Shown here: one piece after another, positions 1 to 5,606 of the stretch
How the letters are laid out: each line of letters opens with the position of its first letter
Numbering within the stretch: position 1 is the stretch's first letter
DNA from: an uncultured Ignavibacteriales bacterium
GTDB lineage: Bacteria; Bacteroidota; Ignavibacteria; Ignavibacteriales; Ignavibacteriaceae
DNA length: 12,588 nt
Direction of reading: 5' to 3'
NCBI GenBank assembly: GCA_903915485.1
Contig: CAIWTC010000411.1
Coordinates: 1 to 12,588 of the forward strand
Made by a program: the position numbers and the translations under genes
Notes under the pieces: model-generated
The model's database searches: none
Told to the model about the DNA's origin: nothing
The model's input: the letters and a program-made list of their open reading frames with translations, nothing else

Positions 1-1830
1 GCGGCCTGCGTTTTCCATAGTCAGGTCTATGATTTCTTTAAGGGCGCTTACTGCATCGGCAGCTAATCTTTTTCCCGTCTCAACTTCATGGGTGCCTTGC
101 TCCATTGTTTTGACGGCAGACCCGGTATCAGATTGAATTTTTTTTATCATCAGCGAAATTTCTTTTGTTGCTTTTGATGTTCTCTCGGCTAATTTTCTAA
201 CTTCATCGGCAACTACCGCAAAGCCTCTACCCTGTTCGCCGGCTCTAGCGGCCTCAATTGCGGCGTTTAAGGCTAGTAAATTAGTTTGGTCAGCAATATC
301 ATCGATAACCTGAATGATCTCGCCAATCTGGTCACTGTTTTTCCCGAGTTCGCGAACAGAGTTAGCCGAACTTGTCATTACATCTGAAAGTTTATTAATT
401 CCGTCAATTGTTTTATAGATTACATCTCCGCTTTCTTTGGCCTTCTTGCCTGCAATCTTTGCGCTGTCTGTTGCAAGTTTTGCATTTGATGCATTCTCAG
501 CGCTTGACCTGGCAATCACTTCAACTGCTTCTGCAATTTCAGATGTCTGTGTGCTTTGTTCGGTAGCCCCGGCGGCCATCTCTTCCGCGCTGGAAGAAAT
601 TTGTGAGGCTGATGCGGAAAGTTCTGCTGCTGCTTCTGTTACTCTGCCCATCGCTTCACTGAGACTGTCAACAACTTTATTGATATTAAGAGCAATCTTC
701 TGATAGTCGCCCATGAACTGTGAAGTAATTTTTTGAGTTAAGTCTCCATCAGCAATCATTTCAAGAGAATGCAGCGCTTCTTTAAGCGGGGTTGAAAATG
801 TTTCAAGAGTAGAGTTCATGTTTTCAATAAACTGTTTCCATCCGCCGGAGAATTTTTCTACATCACCTCTGTATGATAAATCACCAAGTCTATTAGCTTC
901 GATAATGAGTGTGGTGTCGCTGATTATTGAGTTAATAGTATCAACAACTTTATTAAAAGCAAAAGCCAGGTTGTCATGTTCTGATGCAGCTTTAACATAG
1001 TCAAACTTGCCATCAGCAATGTTTTCTGCCGCGGTAATTTTTTCTCTTTGTGCAACGCGCACTTTTTCCAAATAACCGGAGAGTTCGCCAAACTCATCGT
1101 GGGATTCAACGGAGGATGCGTGGTCAAAGTCACCTAATGCAAAATTCTGTAACTGCTCAATTAGTAGTTTTATTGGTTTAGAGATTGCCGGGGCTAATAA
1201 GAATGCGCATAATCCAAAAATAGTTGCGCCTGCAATCATTCCAATAATAATAAGGATTAAACTTAGTTTTGTTTTCTCCTGCATGTCTTTAGAAATCAGC
1301 ATAGACTTTGTTTGAAGCTGTGCAAGGATTTGATCCAGGTTGGTTGCTAAGTTTTTACCAACTTCTTCGCCAGAGGAAGTTGCCACTACGGCTGCCATCT
1401 CAAAATCTTTCATTACTCCCGCGCTTACAATGGCATCAGCAACAACATTTTTGTAGTTTTTCCAAATTACCCGTATGTTTTTAACTGACTCACCAAGATC
1501 TTTATCATTTTCATAAATACTTAGCTTGCCAATTAAAGTATCAATCTCGGCTTTCTGCGCAGTAACATCCTTAAAGAAAGTTGCGAAATCAGATTCAAAC
1601 TCTTTTACGGAAAATTTTAATAGCGTGAATTGAATTTCTCTAAACCGCACGCTGATTTTTTCAATATTTTCTTTTGGCGTAGTAACTTCTACTTCCAGGG
1701 CCTGCTCGGATTTGTTGAAAGAATTAACGCGGAATAAATCATTGACGACAATGAGTGTAGCAATGCCTGCAATTAGCAGGAACCCAAACTGAATTTTTCT
1801 AACGAATTTTATGTTTTTCCAAAATGTCAT
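1..1830 (-). CDS. Methyl-accepting chemotaxis protein, poly-HAMP, C-terminus cut by window edge
   Basis: A transmembrane chemoreceptor that should signal to CheA/CheW in a polar array. Reading from the ATG at 1830, 610 codons are open to the left edge without a stop. Seen: a short cytoplasmic start, TM1 at about residues 11-30, a mostly helical periplasmic region of about 158 residues (four-helix-bundle-like), TM2 at about 189-213, then HAMP followed by two or three further HAMP-like units to about residue 390. The signalling hairpin follows; its near-invariant tip reads DDIADQTNLLALNAAIEAAR from residue 510 and continues through GRGFAVVADEVRKLAER. The C-terminal methylation helix and any CheR-tether pentapeptide lie outside the window. 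It starts 18 bases after the stop of the TonB-domain gene, so the two are probably cotranscribed. No clear ribosome binding site is visible. The ligand cannot be told from sequence. Family assignment is very secure. Confidence 0.96.
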   Translation of the reverse strand, partial: MTFWKNIKFVRKIQFGFLLIAGIATLIVVNDLFRVNSFNKSEQALEVEVTTPKENIEKISVRFREIQFTLLKFSVKEFESDFATFFKDVTAQKAEIDTLIGKLSIYENDKDLGESVKNIRVIWKNYKNVVADAIVSAGVMKDFEMAAVVATSSGEEVGKNLATNLDQILAQLQTKSMLISKDMQEKTKLSLILIIIGMIAGATIFGLCAFLLAPAISKPIKLLIEQLQNFALGDFDHASSVESHDEFGELSGYLEKVRVAQREKITAAENIADGKFDYVKAASEHDNLAFAFNKVVDTINSIISDTTLIIEANRLGDLSYRGDVEKFSGGWKQFIENMNSTLETFSTPLKEALHSLEMIADGDLTQKITSQFMGDYQKIALNINKVVDSLSEAMGRVTEAAAELSASASQISSSAEEMAAGATEQSTQTSEIAEAVEVIARSSAENASNAKLATDSAKIAGKKAKESGDVIYKTIDGINKLSDVMTSSANSVRELGKNSDQIGEIIQVIDDIADQTNLLALNAAIEAARAGEQGRGFAVVADEVRKLAERTSKATKEISLMIKKIQSDTGSAVKTMEQGTHEVETGKRLAADAVSALKEIIDLTMENAGR

Positions 1831-1848
1831 AGTGATGCTTGCTTGTTA

Positions 1849-2259
1849 CTAAAGTTTAAAAGTTAAAGCAAGTGAAAGCTTAGTCTTAACGGCTTGACCT
1901 TTGCTTTTCCCGGGTATAAATTTTGCCTTTTTTACAGCTGAAATTGCTGCCTCATCACAGCCGGCCCCAAGTCCTTTTACTATTTTAACATCATCAACGC
2001 CGCCGCGTTCATTTACATATACGAGAACAAATACTTTACCTTGAATGCCTGCTTTTCGCGCCATATCCGGGTAGCGTACGCCTTTGATTAGCGCAGCCAT
2101 GCCGCCGTCAGGGGAAGGCATATCTTCTGCAAAAGGAGCGTAGTCTTCATCGTTAGGGGCACTGCACTTATTGCTGGCGTTAGTAGATAATGAAAATAGA
2201 AACACTAATAAAAATATTAGAGGGTATTTTGCTATTAAGCTGAAATTCCGCTCGCTCAT
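1849..2259 (-). CDS. Exported TonB C-terminal-domain protein
   Basis: 136 residues from the ATG at 2259, chosen because GAAGGA lies 8-9 bases upstream of it; in-frame ATGs at 2283 and 2310 lack such a site and would put charged residues ahead of the signal peptide. Residues 1-29 look like a Sec signal peptide (hydrophobic core LIFLLVFLFSL, likely cleavage near STNAS). There is no lipobox. Residues 48-136 match the TonB C-terminal fold as used in Bacteroidota: P-S-P-x-GG-M, then VRYPDMARKAGIQGKV, VxVNERGGVDDVKIVKGLG, DEAAISAVKKAKFIPGK, and a final beta strand. Cys32 and Cys101 could form a disulfide. Unlike a normal TonB it has no visible S-x3-H inner-membrane anchor and no proline-rich linker, so direct coupling to ExbB/ExbD is not expected. 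It precedes the chemoreceptor in a likely two-gene operon and may serve as its periplasmic partner (inference). Confidence 0.85.
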   Translation of the reverse strand: MSERNFSLIAKYPLIFLLVFLFSLSTNASNKCSAPNDEDYAPFAEDMPSPDGGMAALIKGVRYPDMARKAGIQGKVFVLVYVNERGGVDDVKIVKGLGAGCDEAAISAVKKAKFIPGKSKGQAVKTKLSLALTFKL

Positions 2260-2565
2260 TGTTCTGTTCCTTCCATTATTCATAAAACTCAGATTCTTAT
2301 AAACATTCATATAGATACTATCGAAAAATTACTTGAGAATGTTTAGGGAAAAGAGTTGATAATCAGGCTAAAATTTGAATTATTTTTGCCTTAAAACAGC
2401 ATGGAATGATTGCGGCTATCAAGGATAATTACAAAAATAAACTGAATCAGTTTTTGTGTTATCTTGTTTGATACTTAAGAGGTTAAAAATACCAAATATT
2501 TTCGCTAATTTAATTGTGCAGGTTTATTACATTATTTAACTGAAGAGCAGATACACAAAAGCCCC
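2260..2565. other. Divergent intergenic region with a palindrome
   Basis: 306 bases between the divergent starts of the TonB-domain gene and the SWIM gene, very AT-rich, which must hold promoters in both directions. I found no convincing -35/-10 pair for either gene. It contains a 15-base odd palindrome at 2439-2453 (AAACTGA-a-TCAGTTT) followed by further T residues, reported separately. If the more distal ATG at 2310 were used for the TonB-domain gene, the gap would be 255 bases. Confidence 0.6.
2439..2453. promoter_or_regulatory. Palindrome in divergent promoter region
   Basis: AAACTGA, one central base, TCAGTTT: a perfect 7-base-arm inverted repeat, with ACAAAAA to the left and TTTTTGT to the right that extend the symmetry after a short internal offset. 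It lies about midway between two divergent genes, so a shared operator is one reading. A weak plus-strand terminator (hairpin followed by T5) is another, though no gene ends just upstream on that strand. Function is unproven. Confidence 0.35.
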
Positions 2566-3123
2566 ATGTACTTAAGAGCACGCCCTGAAAAGCGAATTAA
2601 AATATTTGATGATTTACGCAAAACAGCCCCTTTGGACTTCAAACTCCAGACGGAGTTGGTTGAAGATATATTTTATATCTCGTCAACTCCTGAATGGTGC
2701 AACAAAAATTATACCCGGGGGGCCGTTTATTACAACCCATTTATCCCGGCATGCTCCTGCGATAGTTTCCTGATTCGTCACGCGAATTATAAAAAAGGAG
2801 ATGTGAGAATCATTTGTACTCATCTTTATGAATTTTATAGAAGCAGACTTCGGACGGATGAAATGCAATTGGAAATTTTAATGAGTAAGGTTTCTCTCTC
2901 GAACGCGGAAATCATATTCAGTAAGTGCCAATTGTCCGGTGATGATTTCTTATGGATAGGATATAATTTATCCTCGCCTTGGATTCATCTGATTATTAAA
3001 AATGATATTTGGACTGAACAACTTTATAATCTGAAGGAAAAAAGATGGGCATATAATCTTGCTCCTGTATCAAGAGCGAAACTTGAAGAAATTATTGCGC
3101 TTAATTTCAAGGAAGCAGCATGA
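2566..3123 (+). CDS. SWIM-type zinc-finger protein, otherwise unknown
   Basis: 185 residues, soluble, no signal peptide or membrane segment. The recognisable part is a C-x-C-x18-C-x-H motif: Cys63, Cys65, Cys84 and His86, set in CSCDSF...IICTHLYEFY. This is the zinc-binding signature of SWIM domains, which bind DNA or proteins and occur in bacterial SNF2-like helicases, transposases and small standalone proteins. The rest (about residues 1-60 and 90-185) has several aromatic-rich strands (for example DDFLWIGYNL, SPWIHLIIKND) that I cannot assign to a family; no helicase or nuclease motif is present. The ATG is preceded by no good ribosome binding site. It leads a plus-strand series with the PsbP-like and GltP genes (gaps of 42 and 33 bases), which do not explain its role. 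The zinc motif is fairly secure; the function is unknown. Confidence 0.8.
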   Translation: MYLRARPEKRIKIFDDLRKTAPLDFKLQTELVEDIFYISSTPEWCNKNYTRGAVYYNPFIPACSCDSFLIRHANYKKGDVRIICTHLYEFYRSRLRTDEMQLEILMSKVSLSNAEIIFSKCQLSGDDFLWIGYNLSSPWIHLIIKNDIWTEQLYNLKEKRWAYNLAPVSRAKLEEIIALNFKEAA

Positions 3124-3165
3124 AGTATAATGTTCCTCTTTATTGTTATGGAAAATTAATTTAAG

Positions 3166-3873
3166 ATGACAAACGCAGAATACTATTTTAGAAAATATTA
3201 TGGACTTTGGGTTTCACTGTTTTTACATACAGTGATTCTGCTTGCATTTATACTGCCCCAAATCTACTTTAAGAGCAGAGAGAATATTTATTCCACAAAT
3301 TATGTTTCAGTAGAGTCGGGAGCATCGTTCGGTTCTAACTCAGCAAAACCTGAAAGTGAACCTTCAGTAGATAACGCTGATAACAGCGGCGATGAAAGTA
3401 ATACTGCAGACGAGTCAACGGGTGAAAGCAGTGGCACTGTTGGGGCATTTCGCGGGGGCGATACTGCTGGACTTAAGAATTATTATTCGGAGAGCACACT
3501 AAATGTTCGTATTAAATATCCTGATGGATGGGCATTCATGGACCAACCGAAAAATGGAAAACTTGATGCAGTAACTTTTCTTGGACTGCGTTCATCAAGC
3601 GGAGAGGTACCCTATATTATTCTCGAGGTAAAAGAAAAATATTTATTTAATCCATCTCAGTTTACAAGCAATATGGATAAGAATGGCTATATTCTTTATT
3701 ATAATAAGCCGCAAATGTTAGAGCAGCAAGTTTCGCAAACAGTATATGTGCGCACACAGGGAAATTTAGACTATTCAATAAAAATTATTGTTAAAGGCGA
3801 AGATGCATTCAAAGAACTTCAGCTTGCATTCTTTGCAATGATTGAAACATTTAAATTCGGCGAAATGCAGTAA
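3166..3873 (+). CDS. Membrane-anchored protein: TonB-like anchor plus PsbP/DcrB-like domain
   Basis: 235 residues. Residues 1-13 are a short cytoplasmic start and 14-35 form one signal-anchor helix containing Ser17-x3-His21, the same spacing and almost the same positions as the Ser16/His20 pair of E. coli TonB that couples to ExbB/ExbD. A Y-V-S-V-E segment follows at about 46-50. Residues 51-100 are a Ser/Asp/Glu/Gly-rich, probably disordered periplasmic linker (not the Pro/Lys-rich TonB linker). Residues 105-235 resemble the PsbP/DcrB-like fold: a strand with IKYPDGW (116-122), a long variable middle, and a C-terminal IKIIVKG...MIETFKF pattern. No TonB C-terminal domain is seen. The gene lies between the SWIM gene and gltP in the same direction. 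The anchor motif is seen directly; a PMF-coupled role is inference. It could equally be a plain signal-anchored solute-binding protein. Confidence 0.7.
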   Translation: MTNAEYYFRKYYGLWVSLFLHTVILLAFILPQIYFKSRENIYSTNYVSVESGASFGSNSAKPESEPSVDNADNSGDESNTADESTGESSGTVGAFRGGDTAGLKNYYSESTLNVRIKYPDGWAFMDQPKNGKLDAVTFLGLRSSSGEVPYIILEVKEKYLFNPSQFTSNMDKNGYILYYNKPQMLEQQVSQTVYVRTQGNLDYSIKIIVKGEDAFKELQLAFFAMIETFKFGEMQ

Positions 3874-3906
3874 ATTGAAAAGTATGTAGAAAGCATTATT
3901 CCAGTT

Positions 3907-5118
3907 ATGAGAAAAATTAAAATCAGTTTAACCCATTGGATATTAATCTCAATGGTTGTGGGGGCATTGTTTGGTGCATTTTTCCCTGAGCAATCTCAAT
4001 ATGTAAAAGTAATATCGAATATATTTTTGCGGATGATTAAATCTATAATTGTTCCAATCCTCTTTAGTACACTGGTTGTGGGAATTGCCGGGCATACGGA
4101 TGACTTGAAGTCGGTTGGAAGGCTTGCGCTCAAATCAATTATATACTTTGAGATAGTAACGACACTTGCATTAGTAATCGGTCTGGTTGCTGTGAATATA
4201 ACTCAGCCCGGTGTTGGTGTGATTCTACCAAAAGCGGCGACTAATGCTGTCCAAGTTACTAAGATGACGGCACAGGAAACAATAGAGCATGTTGTGCCAA
4301 AAAGTATTTTTGAAGCAGCGGCAAATAATGACGTGCTTCAGGTAGTATTTTTTTCAATCATATTTGCTATTGCCATCACTCAGCTAAAAGGCAAGCATAA
4401 AGAAACTATGGTTGGCTTTTTTGAAAGTGCATCTGAAACAATGTTCAAATTTACCGGAATCGTGATGAAGTTTGCACCTTTGGGTATTGGTGCTGCGATT
4501 GCATATACTGTCGGGCATAGCGGATTGGGGGTTCTGCTTAATCTAGGTAAACTTGTGCTAACGCTTTATGGTGCGCTGCTGGTTTTTCTACTGCTTGTTT
4601 TAATACCTGTTATGGTGATTGCAAAAATTCCGATTAAAGCATTTTTCAAGGCGGTGAAAGAACCCGCGCTGATTGCATTTTCCACAACCTCTTCAGATGC
4701 GGCGCTTCCCGATGCATTAAAACAAATGATAAAATTCGGAGTGCCCAAGCGGATAGTTTCTTTCGTTTTGCCTGCCGGTTACTCATTCAATCTGGATGGA
4801 ACAACATTATACTTGGCGGTGGCATCGATATTTGTTGCGCAGGCAGCGGGTGTGCATTTATCATGGGACCAACAGGCGCTAATGATGCTAACTCTCATGC
4901 TTACAAGCAAAGGAGTTGCAGCAGTGCCAAGAGCATCGCTGGTGATTCTATCGGGTACACTTGCTTCGTTTGGACTTCCGTTAGAAGGAGTTGCTATCAT
5001 ATTAGGTGTTGATGAATTGATGGATATGGCAAGGACAACTGTTAACTTATTTGGTAACTGTCTTGCATCTGCTGTGATGGCAAGGTGGGAAGGGGAGTTG
5101 GGGAATTATGAAGTATGA
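3907..5118 (+). CDS. gltP: Dicarboxylic amino acid:cation symporter, GltP-like (DAACS family)
   Basis: 403 residues, the usual length for the DAACS/SLC1 fold, with eight membrane helices and two re-entrant hairpins. Signatures: HP1 tip FSTTSSDAALP (258-268), TM7 GYSFNLDGTTLYLA (291-304), HP2 TSKGVAAVPRAS (333-344), and TM8 MDMARTTVNLFGN (372-384) ending in MARWEGEL. Arg376 and Asp373 correspond to Arg397 and Asp394 of GltPh, which bind the substrate side-chain carboxylate and amino group, so glutamate/aspartate (or a C4-dicarboxylate) is the likely substrate. Asn384 sits where Na+-coupled GltPh has Asp405. From memory, E. coli GltP and DctA also carry Asn here and the same GYSFNLDG motif, so proton coupling is more likely than sodium coupling (inference). 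It is the last gene of the plus-strand group and ends at the palindrome-rich region. The family is very secure, the exact substrate less so. Confidence 0.93.
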   Translation: MRKIKISLTHWILISMVVGALFGAFFPEQSQYVKVISNIFLRMIKSIIVPILFSTLVVGIAGHTDDLKSVGRLALKSIIYFEIVTTLALVIGLVAVNITQPGVGVILPKAATNAVQVTKMTAQETIEHVVPKSIFEAAANNDVLQVVFFSIIFAIAITQLKGKHKETMVGFFESASETMFKFTGIVMKFAPLGIGAAIAYTVGHSGLGVLLNLGKLVLTLYGALLVFLLLVLIPVMVIAKIPIKAFFKAVKEPALIAFSTTSSDAALPDALKQMIKFGVPKRIVSFVLPAGYSFNLDGTTLYLAVASIFVAQAAGVHLSWDQQALMMLTLMLTSKGVAAVPRASLVILSGTLASFGLPLEGVAIILGVDELMDMARTTVNLFGNCLASAVMARWEGELGNYEV

Positions 5119-5173
5119 GTTGTTGATGATTAATAAATCATGTTACGCAAAAATATATTCCCTTATTTAATAA

Positions 5174-5193
5174 CTCCGACTTTTAAGTCGGGG
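5174..5193. repeat. REP-like palindrome 1
   Basis: CCGACTT at 5176-5182, two T, AAGTCGG at 5185-5191: a perfect 7-bp stem, extended outward by one G.T and one C-G pair. It is followed by GGGGTAAAT. The right arm AAGTCGGGGG(T) recurs at 5406-5415 without its left arm nearby. The compact near-perfect palindrome with a tiny loop and a TTAA/TAA-type tail is the style of REP sequences. Confidence 0.65.
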
Positions 5194-5214
5194 GGTAAAT
5201 AAAATAAATGTGCT

Positions 5215-5254
5215 CGGCTTCAGCCAAATCAGGCTCTGCATTGGGCTAAAGCCG
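5215..5254. repeat. Long inverted repeat 2, possible terminator
   Basis: CGGCTTCAGCC (5215-5225) pairs with GGCTAAAGCCG (5244-5254) with one mismatch over 11 bp and an 18-base loop, and is followed by GTTTTC on the plus strand. Each arm is itself a small palindrome (GGCT-tc-AGCC and GGCT-aa-AGCC), typical of tandem REP units. About 100 bases after the gltP stop, it could act as that gene's terminator, but the T run is short. Confidence 0.5.
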
Positions 5255-5306
5255 GTTTTCGTGTGCATTTTCCCACGACTTAAAGAGTCTGTTGCATAAG
5301 TGGGTA

Positions 5307-5322
5307 AACCGTTGAAACGGTT
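5307..5322. repeat. REP-like palindrome 4
   Basis: AACCGTT-ga-AACGGTT: a perfect 7-bp stem with a two-base GA loop, followed by AAAATAG. It has the same architecture as palindrome 5 (GA loop) but an unrelated stem sequence. Confidence 0.65.
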
Positions 5323-5348
5323 AAAATAGACTTCGATTTGTATTTAAA

Positions 5349-5372
5349 AACACCCGGATGAATCCGTGTGTT
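5349..5372. repeat. REP-like palindrome 5
   Basis: AACACCCGGAT-ga-ATCCGTGTGTT: an 11-bp stem with one C/T mismatch and a GA loop, followed by AATGAGAAGG. It lies inside the TGTTGCA/TGCAACA bracket with palindrome 4. Confidence 0.65.
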
Positions 5373-5510
5373 AATGAGAAGGATAAGTTGTGCAACACAC
5401 ACTAAAAGTCGGGGGTATTGTTAAAATAAACTACAATAATTGGTTTCATTACTGCTTTGCGTAACAGCAGTTAATAAATGTTAAAATTCATTTGGGATGA
5501 GAATTTTGTA

Positions 5511-5530
5511 GGGTTGAAAATTATCAACCC
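5511..5530. repeat. Inverted repeat 6
   Basis: GGGTTGA (5511-5517), a 6-base loop AAATTA, and TCAACCC (5524-5530): a perfect 7-bp stem outside the 11-bp inverted-repeat bracket. No T run follows on either strand, so a terminator role is doubtful. Confidence 0.5.
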
Positions 5531-5549
5531 CAACAGATTAAATGAAATA

Positions 5550-5569
5550 CCCCGTCGCAAACATCGGGG
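5550..5569 (-). terminator. Hairpin after the REC-kinase gene, possible terminator
   Basis: On the minus strand the hairpin reads CCCCG, a 10-base loop, CGGGG, then the T-rich stretch TATTTCATTT. It lies about 40 bases after the stop of the REC-histidine kinase, the last gene of the four-gene minus-strand operon. The 5-bp stem is GC-only but short and the T run is interrupted, so this is a weak call. It may simply be another dispersed palindrome. Confidence 0.35.
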
Positions 5570-5606
5570 AGTTTACCTAAGGAGATTAAAAGTTCAGCGT
5601 GAAGTA

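Larger units (their letters stand above)
5272..5416. repeat. REP-like palindrome 3, apparently split by inserted palindromes
   Basis: The left arm CCCACGACTT (5272-5281) pairs with AAGTCGGGGG (5406-5415) with one mismatch, as if one REP unit had been opened and filled. The intervening DNA is bracketed by TGTTGCA (5290-5296) and its exact reverse complement TGCAACA (5391-5397), and contains palindromes 4 and 5. CCCAC also pairs with GTGGG at 5300-5304, so another fold is possible. Confidence 0.4.
5139..5470. mobile_element. Possible MITE-like composite with 11-bp terminal inverted repeats
   Basis: TGTTACGCAAA at 5141-5151 is the exact reverse complement of TTTGCGTAACA at 5456-5466. Just outside lies a 9-base direct repeat, TTAATAAAT, at 5130-5138 and 5471-5479, which would fit a target-site duplication. 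There is no transposase inside; the interior is made of short palindromes. The right end also forms its own hairpin (ACTGCT at 5451-5456 with AGCAGT at 5466-5471). The direct repeat is AT-only in an AT-rich region, so coincidence is possible. The inverted repeat is more convincing. Boundaries are tentative. Confidence 0.45.
5119..5606. other. Convergent intergenic region rich in palindromes
   Basis: 488 bases between the converging ends of gltP and the REC-histidine kinase. I see no credible gene: the 69-codon open frame at 5478-5687 runs through two palindromes and into the 3' end of the kinase on the other strand. The region holds at least seven imperfect palindromes with different stem sequences, and most of them lie inside a perfect 11-bp inverted repeat. 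Parts may also serve as transcription terminators for both flanking genes. Confidence 0.8.

Noticed and set aside
437..703. 88-codon Ala/Ser-rich plus-strand open frame.
   Set aside because: Antisense shadow of the chemoreceptor's signalling region; the opposite strand encodes an unmistakable conserved protein.
924..1133. 69-codon minus-strand open frame.
   Set aside because: Alternative frame within the chemoreceptor's HAMP region; low-complexity composition and no family.
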